A stretch of DNA of 64,000 bases from Tipula vernalis. Lineage: Eukaryota > Arthropoda > Insecta > Diptera > Tipulidae. The stretch spans positions 66,142,789 through 66,206,788 of the forward strand of contig OY282558.1 in NCBI GenBank assembly GCA_958295665.1. The letters are read 5' to 3'. A program made the position numbers and the translations under genes. This document shows, one piece after another, positions 22,565-34,470 of this stretch. Positions within the stretch are counted from its first letter, which is position 1. Each line of letters begins with the position of its first letter. The notes below the pieces were generated by a model, which worked only from the letters and a program-made list of their open reading frames with translations, had not been told where the DNA came from and did not search any database.

Positions 22565-25500
22565 AAGTAAAAATTAGCGTACACAGAAATAGAGCTGTGT
22601 GTATATTGCGAAGAAGAAAAATTGTAAGACAATTCATCTGTATTAGTACGATTCGCTAGTACTTAACGCACAGCACATTCTGTATTTCGTCGTGGTAACA
22701 GCAAACTGTTGTATGTCATTTTATTGAAACTTTACAGTATGAACAAAAAACTAAATATATGGAAAAATATTATTAAAATTTCTAACATTTTAATTAAAAC
22801 CATTATTATAAATAGACTCAATTTATACCAAATAAATCAACAAGTGCCGTGCACGATGCTTAAACAGAAAATTTGACATACAACCTATGGCTACTTCGGT
22901 ACTTACTATTTACTATGACATAAGGTCGAAATGCAATTAAGCACACAAATAGAAAAACGCTAATTAATTTTAATTCATTTATTTTATTCATTTGAAATGT
23001 AACGCATTTATTTGTATGTTAACGAATCATAAAAAGAATGATAATCCTTTGAAATTAGGTTTTTAAGTTCTTGTAAATGCCCAAATTTTGTAGCCTCAAT
23101 AGCACAAGGCCCCGAAGAAAGGCTGAGATGGCGTAAGCCCAAGGCATCTATTCGTTTAGGACGCGCGGGCAAAGGTATCCAGTCTTCTTCAAAATCAATT
23201 TTGTAATTAATTACGCATTCTGGAGTATACTGGTAAGCAACAACATCATTAACGCAGGGATCACCAACTTTGTTTCCAGGTCGAATGCTTTTGTAAAATA
23301 TTTGTTCAAATTTAAAAAAATCAGTATGTTGACAATAAACGGTTTCATATGGTCAGGGATTCTGCCTGGCGGATTGTATGATAGGCAAATAATCTGCTGG
23401 AACATACAACTCTCGTCTCTTACCTAGCTTTTTCTCGATCGTGGCATGAATTGAATCTACTTCCATTTGCGTATGACCCACCGCTAAGTATTTCTGTTCA
23501 ATTAAAACGTTATTTCTAATACTTAGTTCTAGAAGAGCATTAGACAATTTAACGTTTCTATTCTGATAGCCACATCCATCGCTCCAAATTATCAGATGAT
23601 TAGGGTTTTTGCTTTCTATTTCCTTTTGCAAGTAATTTGTGGCGATCGACGCAAACACGTCACTTTCAAGTCCTCCGCTTGCCTCGTGCCATACATAGCT
23701 ACGACATCTTTACTGCACAAATTGTAGTATGTAAAATTGTGTACCTTCAATTTTGTTTTGTAGTAATTTGCAGCGGCATTTAGCCGAGGAGACAGTAGAA
23801 CAGCTTGCAAATCGACCGTGTATGTTTGCATACTTGGGCAATCTGTAGATAGGGTTTTGTGTTGTCCTTTTCTTTTTCTGACCGTGCTTTATTTTTCTTC
23901 GCAATGTGTTTTTGGAAAGTTTCTTCATGAAGGTTACCGTTTTTATGCATAGTGTATTCATTGCACTGGTCTTTTTTAGGAGAGTAAATATCTATATTTT
24001 ACTTTTTCACCACATTAAGGAAAGTTTTCCATGATGCTGATTGGATGCTTTCATTTCGGCACTTTTCCAAGTAATGTCTGTGCATTTCCCTTAAACTATT
24101 CCAAGTAGGTTCTAGATAAAGTTTACTAGATGATGAGCTACTATAGTGGCTTTCAACCTTTGGCAACGAATTCAAAAATTCCTTAACATTCTTTACAACA
24201 GCTGCAGATCTTTCGCTATTTGACGTACTACTGGCATCGGTTTCTAGGGGTCTTGAAGAGCTAGTATGAGATTCACCATCTAATACCCATGAACGGACAG
24301 TTTTTTCACCGATTCCAAACGTACTTGGAAACATTTGTTTATAAACGCGTTTTTTGCTTTATTATTTATACCTTCGTGCACATTCAAATAAATTTAAATC
24401 AAATTTTCTTCCTCGAGCTTTGGGAATCCGAATCATTTCTCCTATGTTGTGGACGCTCTTGAAACACACATCCTGCGACGTAAACTTTTTTGGCTTCCCA
24501 CGACGCTAATTTCCAAAAAGCTGCAGAAATTGATTTGCGATCCTCCTCGCTTATCGTAGAGCATTCAAAATTTTGTTTTGGACCACCTTTTGATGTGCGT
24601 CTTACATGCCCGTTACATCTTGTTCGAAGAGATTTCTCCTACTTTCGTTCTTTTTGTTCATATTTTTCAAACACGTTTTTCTTAAAACCGGTGTATCTTT
24701 TTCCCTTAAGTCGCAATTGCGCATTCTTTTGTCGCTTCCATTGAGTTTGGTCAGCTTGGCCCTTACGCTTTACACAACGGTTCGATCCTCTCCATTTGAT
24801 GAAACAACTTCCTCTCCTTCTGTTGCTATTTCGACTTCCGTTTCTATCTCGGCTTCTATTGATAAGCCCTCGTCCTCTGTGGTTTCTTCAAGCGCTGATG
24901 GTTCATATAATTCGTCTGATCCCGAACTGAAATCAGCTTCCGCTTGATTCTGATTATCAAGTGACGTAATACAATTTTGAACAATTGGCACAAAGTTAAT
25001 CATTTTGCCTTCTGCAGTTTCGGTACGTCGGATAGGCAAGCATTGCGTAGGAATGGCCCGTGGTTGCTCTTCATGTTCAAGCTGTGATTGCGGAGTAACG
25101 CTTTCTACGGGTGTTTTCTTTTTTTCTACATTAGCGCGAGCTAGCTGCATTAAGAGATAGCCTCTACTTCCCTCAAACATTTTCAGTCTACCATTAATCT
25201 CTAGTTCTTACCTGTGAACGAGGAAATTATCTTTATGGATTACTAATGCAATAAGTCGTATGTCGATAAAAATGATTAATAGGTGAATATTGTAGCGTAA
25301 TTTCTTAAAAGACGCCTGAAAAAAGTTCACTTAATTTTTGATATCATAATAATGTAGTAGACAGAATTTAAACTACTCTAAATAAAAAAAAAAAAGAAAT
25401 TATATAAAAAAGTTACGGTTTAAATTTATAGATACTAATGTAATTAATACTTACGTTAAATTTTATAATAAATTTGCACAGATTTACTTAGAATTACACC

Positions 25501-25889
25501 AAATTGCACTAAATTATACGCGAATGCACCGACACGTTCTATCGCAGTTTGACATAAGACTTATTGCGGTAGTCAAAATAATCATTCGTTTATTCGTCAA
25601 ATTGCAACTGCGCACTATTGCCTTTTTCTGATTTGCTGAACGACATGAGATCAATTGTAGCAATTGTAGTAAGTGATATTTTGCTTACAATGATATAATA
25701 AAAAGGAAATTGAGGTGACATAAGACTTTTTGCAGCCACCACGACGATATATAGAATGTAAATTGTGGTATAATCAGTCCAGTCGCCGCGGCCTGATGAG
25801 AAGATTGATTTTTTCATAATCGTAAGCTCATCAGTTCGAAACTGGATTGAATCCTCTTACAATCTTCGGAACATATTAAAATCATATAA
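22457..25889 (-). mobile_element. Non-autonomous remnant of a DDE-type DNA transposon
   Basis: Flanked by a 41-bp inverted repeat: the left copy (22457-22497) begins TTATATGATTTTAATATG and includes TTCCGAAGATTGTAAGAGG; the right copy (25849-25889) is its exact complement. Between them the - strand carries a broken transposase-like gene. I found no clear target-site duplication (a TTAA abuts the left end but not the right). Length is about 3.4 kb. The family is not certain; Sola-type elements are one possibility. Confidence 0.65.
23211..25180 (-). pseudogene. Broken transposase of the S-D-x-C-x-x-Q-N-R-N family
   Basis: Order on the - strand: an acidic N-terminal part (24770-25180, SSGSDELYEP, EETTEDEGLSIEAEIETEVE); a basic part with stops that includes RGKPKKFTSQDVC and IRIPKARGRKFDLN; then 23999-24334 with GIGEKTVRSW, FLNSLPKVESHYS, KLYLEPTWNS and REMHRHYL; then SPKKDQCN near 23975; then LIIWSDGCGYQNRNVKLSN, IEQKYLAVGHTQMEVDSIH and IEKKLGKRREL (23353-23658). 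This order (ESHYSR, YL-P, PKKD-C, S-D-x-C-x-x-Q-N-R-N, GHT-x-ME-D) recurs in a large set of uncharacterised metazoan transposon proteins. The acidic residues are likely part of an RNase H-fold core, which is inference. Frameshifts and stops separate the blocks. Confidence 0.65.
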
Positions 25890-28800
25890 TTTTACGAAGC
25901 AATTAATGAAATAAAATTTTAATCCCACCAAAACGCCTAACAAATAGTCAATCAGAAAGCTCCATGACGCGTTCTTATTATCGTAAAAGTGATCAGAGAT
26001 CATCATCAAAATGATAAGATTTTTAATTGGGTTATAATATAATTAATTACAATGATTCAGAAAGTCGTACAGGTCGATAAATCTACTTCCGTAATAAAAA
26101 AACAAAAAAATTCGAAAGAGGGCGTTTCAAAAATTAAAACCAATATTATCTAAAGGGTACATTATATAAGACCATTAATTTCTTTTTAGAGACCAGCAAG
26201 GTATCATAGAAGAAATGAAACACTGTTCTACATACAATTTTCTTTAAAATTAAAGCTCTTCTGCCAAAAACAGTTCGTGTTCCTGAAAACTACTTGTCCA
26301 AAAGAAAATATCAAGTTAAACAAAACGCAGCCATCACTTGAATTAAGTGAGATAATCCCAGGAGTAAGGCAGGCAGTTTAGTGAGACGTATTTTGTAACT
26401 TCAAGAAAATTGAGGTCGTTACGAGCTAGTGATGATGATCATAATTTAAACAACATCACAATTCCTCGAAAATCAACCGTCAAATATTTTGGTCTTCGGA
26501 TAGAAGGTTGACTTGGAGAAAGCCTGTTCACTCAGGGCGCAATTAAATTCAAATGAAATTCTTTAAAATGTTCTCGCTTTTGATTAAGACTCGAAGTTTT
26601 CGAAATTTTTTGAGATGATCCGAGATTTTCCAAAATCGGTTTTTGAAGCATTTTAAGATTATTGAAGCTTGAGAGTTGAATAACATTGAGAATTATAATA
26701 GAGATATTTCGGAATATCCAATTACAACAGAGAATATTTGTTCTTTACCTAGATTTTCCAAGGTCAGTTTGGCAAATTCTAGTTTTGAAAACCGTTTTAA
26801 GCTGTGGTAATTTTATGCCTCAATATTTCTCCGGTAATTCCATCCAATATACCTAAAATAACAAAAATATTTACAATTTCCCATTGAAATCAGACTCCTT
26901 CAACTTTGATATGAAAAATTGTTCATACATATTTGTTCGATTTCACTACACAGTATTAACTGACTTTTTTGATTTCTTAATTAAATCTCAAATCTCACAA
27001 ATATTATATTACTTTATTTTCGTGGTTTCCTATGTAATACTACATCTTTCCATTTTTAAAGTTATAATATTACCTATTTCACTTTATTTATGCACAAACA
27101 ATGTTTATAATCAATAAAACTATCAGTTTAACCTACTTTTACTGCACTGCATCCCTTCCCTTTCAGCAATGCAAATTTGTTGCTTGCATTTGGTAGATTG
27201 GTACGATCTGGTTTTAGAATATCACAATTTCGACTAAATACCGAACCATTCAAAACTCTTAGCCCTTTTGCACCAATTTTATCTTCGCTCTTTATGGCTT
27301 TTGCTACAAAATTAAACCAAATATTTGTTCACTTTCTGAATATTACCTAAATTTTCCAATTTTTCTAGTGCATATTTTTGCGACTAAATTCACTCGAAAA
27401 ATGATATACGTACGAAAGAATAAATTCACTAAGGGACCAAAAAAGAGATTCTACGAATATTAATGATTCCATTTTTGTTATGTTACTTCCCCGATGGCAA
27501 CATAGATAAAAAAAAAAATGAAAACGAATTTATGTTTTGTATCTGCACACATCTCCTTTAAATCGTCCAAAAATAAAACATACGTGTATCCTGATTTCAC
27601 TTCATATGTATGGTATGTACATCTTATCATGCATTATGTGACCTTATATAAATAAATGCTGTACATGATATTTTGTTAGCAAAATTAAAGTATCCTACTT
27701 TATATATGTATACATATTATATTGTGGGTGGTTTTGTTCCGCACCTAAATCTAAAAGCCAATTTGCTGGTGGAAGAGGATACAACACTTCTAACTAAATT
27801 TAATCTGAAACGTTTTTTTTTATTTTTTTTTGGTAAACATTTAAAATAAATGTAAGATTCGATATTTTTTTTAGGAAGCTTTAACATTTCGCCGTTTTAT
27901 TTTACACCTCTACTAAAATGCCATCAATCATTGACATTCTAAATTTCCTTTTTTCATATTCTAGCCATTATCGTTAAATTAAATTGAAAATGCCATAATG
28001 TACCCAGGTAGAAGGGAGAATACCTATATACATATAAAAGATTTTGAATCAATATAGAATTTAAACGGAAATGTTATGGATACGATGAAAAATTTAAATA
28101 AATTTGATTTGGAGATTAACCGTCAATCGAACGGTTTGGATTTTTTGTCAAAGGTGGTGAATTATGTTGATCCAGGAAAATTACACGTTATCGATTATTT
28201 TTATTTGTACACCAAAGGGATGGTCGTTATTGCTTTAAATTTTTGCCACCGAACGACTGTATATACTTTATACCTTGAGTTGTGGTTTAAAAATGAAGTT
28301 TGGCCTAGATCAAAACATTCTAGAGCAACAAAATACTGTAATGTTAAGGAGGAGGAGACTATTTTGACCAAATTGTTTTGATGACCTTGAAATTACCTTT
28401 CAAGGTCACTATTATTTTTTAGCTGCCCTTTATTTTCCAAGTTAGATTGCAAAATAATTATTAAGTCTTGTTTTTCCTCAAAAACAAACGACTTATTTTG
28501 TTTTCCAATCCAATTAAGCCCAGTTGTCTAGAAACTTTCGAATTGAAATATGTTATAAAGTCGAATAAAGTAATAATATTTAATAAATCGAAAATAGAGA
28601 CCAGTAAAATTATCAACAACATCGGCTACAAAACTAAATTTTATTTTTATATATTAATAGGTTTTTTTATGTGTACAAATGTTTTGTACCTACATATATG
28701 TATATTAAAAATAATTAACAAACGAATGTATGTTTCTATTAATTTATTTATAGTAATATAGGCAATTATTTTATTGTGTGTTGTTGATTTAATTAGTTTA

Positions 28801-29527
28801 TTGACCATTATTCCATTCCGGCAGTTATTTATTTACATTGAATACAAAATAGAGTATAATTACAAATTTTACCCCTTAAACTAAAATATAGGCTTGATCG
28901 ATTAACTGTATATTTTACGTGCACTTGATACAATTTGTAAGATTGATTGGCAGTCATTTATACTGTACATATTTAATTGGAAATACCGGAAAAATGTTGA
29001 TGGCATTTAGAAAACAAGCAAAGTGTAGAATAATGCTCTTCTGAATATTTATATCATTTACAGGTTTTTTTAATTTTTATTTTTTGGCGAAATTTTAAAT
29101 AAATTTGATGAGGTGATGGGTTTTACAAGAAATGTTTGTCATCATATTGTGAATTCTCGTAAATCACTTTATTATATTGATTAATTTGCACATCAGTAAA
29201 AATTCGAAGTATTTTGTATGAACAGTGTCGCCGAAAAGTTTGGTACCAAACATTTTTTCATAAATTTATTCCAAGATTTATCAATACATGAGGACACATT
29301 TTTTTTAGAAACATTAGACTTTCCATAGTTATGTAATTTTTTCGTTAGTCTGCCTCACCGGTATCGGTGCAGTAGACCAAGGAAATCTTCCACACGCACT
29401 GAAAGAAATCGGCAGATGGCTCCCTTCTCTGATTAGCTAAATTTGAGGTTGAGCACAACTCAACTCGAAAATTTCACTAAACCCATTTGAGGTAAATTCT
29501 GTTAATATGTCCGCCAGATGCCTAATA
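25890..29527. other. AT-rich intron sequence, no supported gene
   Basis: About 3.6 kb. A 101-codon frame (28076-28381, + strand) and a 97-codon frame (28468-28761) are open, but I recognise neither product and neither has splice or family evidence. The second is typical AT-rich translation. Short TTTCGAAATTTTTTGAG phrases near 26590 resemble the repeat at 18476-21690. Confidence 0.4.
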
Positions 29528-31314
29528 CAGTGAAATCTCCTTATAACGAATACCATTTTAACGAAATTTCCAGTATAACGAACCTTTTTAACTTGTTTGG
29601 TTGGCCGTAGGGCATCTACTTAATGAAAAATTTCTGTTATAACGAACTATAAATTCAGTATAACGAAGAAAAAACAAGCAAAAACAAAATCATTAAAATA
29701 TAGTGGGGCGAAAGAATTTAATATCGCTCCGTCAACGTTGTCTACGTTTATTAAAGATCGACATAAAATTGAAAACCAAATTAGAGACGGCGGTATTGGT
29801 CCAAAACATGTCAGATCATGAAGATGTCGATAAGGCTGTTTTTATGTGGTTTCAAGAAGTGCGATCCAGAAACATTTCTATCAATGGCCCTCTAATTCGA
29901 GAAAAGACCTTAGAATTTTCCAAATTGTTTGGCCATGGAAATTTTCAGGCTAGGGTTGGTTGGTTAAATCGTTTTCGTGAGAGATTTAGCATTTCTTTTG
30001 AGATAATTTGCGATGAAGAAAAAAGTGTACCACTGGATAAAGTGAACGAATGGCGCGCAGGTAAATACAATTTTAAAAAATTATTACAAACACTTTTAAA
30101 AAATTATGACAAGAGGGACATTTTTAACGCGGACGAAACAGATGTATTTTATCAGCTTTTGCCTAATAAAACTCTCACATTACAAGGCGATTCCTGTAAA
30201 GGTGGAACAAAATCTAAACAACGGCTTACCGCCTTGTTTTGTTGTAATGCCACCGGAACGGAAAATTTGAAGCCACTAGTAATTGGAAAATCACTAAAAC
30301 CAAGATGTTTCAAAAATATCCAGTCATTGCCTTGTGAAAACCGTGCCAATAAAAGGGCTTGGATGACACAAAATCTTTTCAACGAGTGGATTGTTGAACT
30401 TGACAAGAAAATGGAAAAAAAATAATAGTAAAATTTTGCTGCTCATAGGCAATTGTACGGCTCAAAACTTAAATTGTCAATTGACAAATGTTAATGTTAA
30501 ATATTTCCCTCCTCACTGCACAGCTGTTTGGCAACCAATTAATTTTCGAAAGAAGTTAGTTCAAAAATTACTCCTAAATTTATTAAGTGATACCAAACTC
30601 AATGTAAAAGAAGGTTGTGAGCTATTAACAGCGGCTTGGTGGGATGTTCGGGAGTCAACCATTCTAAAATGTTTTCTTAAAACCCAGCTTTTTGAATCAG
30701 AAGCTGACCACATCGAAATTGAATTAATTGATGGTGAATCAGAGAAAAATGAGATTAATACTGAATTGGAAGATTTGTGGAGATCAGTCGATGCGCCTGG
30801 TATCATCTTTTAGGATTATGTGGATGTCAATAATCACCTTCTAATTTCACATGAGTTAACTAATGACAAAATTATGAAGAGCATTAAAGATGCATCTAAT
30901 ACAGTGGGATTAACAATTGAAAGCGACGACAGTGACAGCGATTCTACGGATGAACCTATAAATAAAACCAAACTGTGTTTTTCTACAGCTCTGGATTGTT
31001 TAAGCGATGTCAAATTTTATTTGTCAACAGTTAATAATATTCCCGATAAACCATTTCAGAACATTCAGGCCATCGAAAATTTTATAATGAAAACTGCCAC
31101 AAAGAATACGCTACAATCCAAACTTACCGATTTTATTACTCACAAATAAATTTAAGTCTGAATACGTGAAATATGTACATTACATATGTACATATACGTA
31201 AATTGAAATAAAAATGTGATTTGAACCAAAAAAAAAAATTCGTTTTAACGAAATTCCAGTTTAACGAAGTAATTTTTCCGGTACCTTTAAGTTCGTTATA
31301 ACGAGATTTCACTG
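29528..31314 (+). mobile_element. Tigger/pogo-type DNA transposon
   Basis: Bounded by TA at 29526-29527 and 31315-31316. The ends are inverted: the left begins CAGTGAAATCTCCTTATAAC and the right is the complement (GTTATAACGAGATTTCACTG). Sub-terminal repeats of the TTTAACGAAATT kind follow inside each end. The length of 1787 bp and CAGTG-type termini fit the pogo/Tigger group. The transposase lies on the + strand, in the same direction as the host gene whose intron it occupies. Confidence 0.9.
29703..31149 (+). pseudogene. Tigger/pogo transposase, inactivated
   Basis: The N-terminal part (from 29703) keeps the CENP-B-type DNA-binding region: SLRQRCLRLLK as remnant of the first HTH, then WFQEVRSRNISINGPLI, EFSKLFG and GWLNRFRERF of the second. 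The first catalytic Asp is in IFNADETDVFYQLLP. A frameshift in an A-rich run near 30415 moves the frame to 30391-30813. There the second catalytic motif reads LLIGNCTAQN where active members have L-x-x-D-N-C-x-A-H, so Asp is Gly, and the third (normally Q-P-x-D-Q) reads QPINFRKK. An in-frame TAG at 30811-30813 splits off the last 109 codons. At least two of three catalytic acids are lost. Confidence 0.88.
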
Positions 31315-31316
31315 TA

Positions 31317-31959
31317 TTATCAATTCAGTAAAGCAATCTACCAATTATTTCATGGAATACATATTTACTTTGAATTGGGCACATTATAGGCCAAATTTTG
31401 GCAATAGAAAGAATTAAAGAGTTTGATTTGAAACGGGTTTGAATGAAATTGAACGTATTTTAAACGAAGCATTTAGCTTATTTTTGCATTTTGAATAGAA
31501 ATTGAAGCAAATATGAACGACGTGTTTTTCTAATTTTAGGCGAATTTGATCGAATTTTGAATGGAAGATAAAAACAGTATTTTGTGTAATAATTCACGGA
31601 TATAATTTGAAGTTATTTGAAAATATTTTGATGTACAAATTTGTAGAATGGGAGAATTTGGAAATAATTCAATTTTTTAAAAGATGGAAAATTTGAATGA
31701 GTTTGACGAAAATTTGAATCAAATCAATTAAATTTGAACATTCAGTCGAGTTAAAAGAATTTAGTTCATCGGTTTCGATTAGAATTAACAGGAATGAATA
31801 TTTTAGATAAAATTTGATTGAATTTGGAAAGAGTTTGATAAGCGAAATATCACGGTAGCACATTCTTAGAAAGTAGTAGTCATCTTGAATAAATTAAATT
31901 CAAATTTGATTGGAGTTTGAATTGTCTTTAGAGTTCGATAAAAGTAAGTCGTCTGCAAT
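31317..31959. other. TTTGAAT-rich intron sequence
   Basis: AT-rich DNA dominated by AATTTGAATGAGTTTGA phrases, leading into the large tandem duplication. No gene seen. Confidence 0.45.
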
Positions 31960-34470
31960 TCTGAGCCGAATTTCAATGAGCCACTAGCTAATTCTCAATT
32001 TTTGTTGAAAGTATGTACAATATGTTTGAGTAAACTAAATTTAAATTTGATTGGATTTTGGATTGTGAGTAGAGTTCGATATTAAGTATAACTATTCTTT
32101 ATCAATTTTAAAAGGAATATTCAGCAATTCTGGCCACAATTTTAAATAGGCAGGTCTAATCGAAAGAGTTATCATGTAATTGTGGTTAAATCAATTCAAG
32201 TCCAATTTCATTGAAATTTATAATCGGAATGCTTTAATTGAATTTTGAAGATAATTTCAAATAGTTTGAAATTAGTTTCTTACACAAATATAGAATAGTG
32301 AGAATTTGAAAATATTTCAATTTTAAGTTTGATAAGAAACATTGAGTGAAATTTAAGAATTTCTACTTAATTTAATTAATTGGAAATTTAATTTCTTTTA
32401 TAATTGAATTAATTTAGTCATAATTGAATTAATTTTGTTAATTTTTTCCAATCAAACTAAATCAAATTACTCAAAAATTTGATATATATTTCCTCATGAA
32501 ATTGATTCCGTTTTAAAAAGTACAATTAAATGTTGCTAGATCGAGCAAACTAAATTTAAATTTGATTGAATTGTGTTAGAGTTCGATCAATTGAATTAAA
32601 TTAAATTTGAATTAAATTTGATACGAAGTTATTAAATTTGAATAAAGCTGTAGGCGATTGAATGTATGTCTATCTATCTCTATATAGTTTGAAAATAGTT
32701 TGTTACACAAATATATAGAATAGTGAAAATTTGATAATATTTCAATTTTAAAATATATTTTAGATCGAATTTGAATGAGTTTGATAAGAAACATCAAATG
32801 AGTCCAAGTATTTTTACTTACTTTAAATTTAGAACATTGAGTGAAATTTAAAAGTAATATCTACCTAATTTGATTAGAATTTGAATAAGTTTGACGAGAA
32901 TTTGAATCGAACACAGTTAATTTGAACGTAATAAATTTAGGCTAGTTTAAAAAATTTGGGTTTAGCGAATTTGACTACAATTTGAATTAGTTTAAAAATA
33001 GCTTTATTTGTATTGATATCCAAAATTGAATGCGGTTTGAATTGTGAAAATAAAAAAAAATAATACACCATTCCTTAAATATAATTCTTGAAGCTCACTA
33101 GCAATGTTTATTTCAATAAAATTGTTTGAAAGGATGAACTTTTCTTTATTTGAAGAGGATTGACTAAAATTGGATTTAAACAAAATAAAATTTGAACGTA
33201 AATTTATTGACTGTCTTAATGAAATTGTTTCAGTTTTAGGAATTACAATTAAAAGTTGCTAGTTCTAGTCAATTAAATGTAAATTTGATTGGAGTTTGAA
33301 TTGTGATCTATTCTTTCTCAACTTTAAAGGGAATGTTCAGAATTTGAATAAGCTTGACGAGAATTTAAATCGAACAAATTTAATTTGAGCTTAATATAAA
33401 TTCAAGCTAAGTCGGGTTTAATAAAAAAAAAGTTCATCCCTTTTGATTATATATTTAATAAAATCCAATATTAAATGGAGTTTGAATGCTTACGTGCAAT
33501 TTTTATTCCAATAAAATTATTTGAAAGGACGAACTTTCGAAATCTAGAAACTTGACCGAAATTAAACTGAACTGCAGAATATAAAGAAGTTTAGTTGGAA
33601 ATTATAATTTTATATAAATTGCTATTCAACTTCCTTTCCTTCTTTCACTCAACTTCATAAATAGCGTTCAAATTTAATTTTGTTTATATCAAATTGTTGT
33701 CATATTGATGTTATACAATTTTTAACCGATTTATTTAAACAGAAGAATATTTATATCAAGAGAACAACAAAACTAATGCCATTTTAAATGGTTCAATTAA
33801 AAAATGGTTAGTTTGAATTAACTAATTTTAAATTTGATTGAAGTTTGAATTGTAATTTAAGCTCAAGATAAATCAATTTTTTTAACAAAAATCGAATATG
33901 ATATGCGATTCTAACAAAAAAATCAATTTGAGTGGAGATCAATTTGATATCAACATATTAATTTGAATATAAATGGAAGCGAGTTTGAAAGAAGTTTAAT
34001 ACAGTGATTTAGGTTAAATTAGAAGTTTAAATTTTGTAAGAATTAACAATATTGTAAATCAAAATATTGTGTTTAATTAGAATTAGGTCTGAAAAGAATT
34101 TGAAAAGGAGGATATTTTAATCAAATTTCGAAACAACAATTAACCAAGGCTGTTGAAGTAAATGAAATTTCAATGAATTGAATGAAGAAATTTGAATCAT
34201 ATTTTTCAATCGTGGTTTTGAATGATTGTGAACAAAACAATTAAAATTCAATTGAATTTTGATCATTGTTTTAATCCAAGTATTGAAGTAAATTGAGGCA
34301 AATTTGAATGAAGTTTGAAAGGAAAATAATATTGCGGAAAGTAACCGCCATCATAGCTATATAACATCAACGAACATATACAAAATTTCCACAACATACA
34401 CATCCTTAAACAAACAACACGTAACTAATTAACAATATAAGGTCTAACAACAAAAATCAAATGTCAAATT
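31960..34470 (+). repeat. Large tandem duplication, copy 1
   Basis: About 2.4-2.5 kb of AATTTGAATTTGATT-rich DNA. Landmarks shared with copy 2 include GTGAGTAGAGTTCGATATTA (32065; 34499), AGGCGATTGAATGTATGTC (32653; 35091) and GGAAAGTAACCGCCATCAT near its end (34339; 37153). Landmarks in the first part are offset by about 2435 bp. The copies differ by substitutions and small indels. It lies inside the 24-kb host intron. The left boundary is approximate. Confidence 0.85.

Noticed and set aside
24490..24947. 84- and 113-codon + strand frames inside the dead transposon
   Set aside because: They overlap the - strand transposase remnants and translate to low-complexity Phe/Ser-rich text.
28076..28381. 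101-codon frame on the + strand
   Set aside because: Opens with ATG and is moderately long for this AT-rich DNA, but I recognise no family and see no splice or promoter support; left unresolved.
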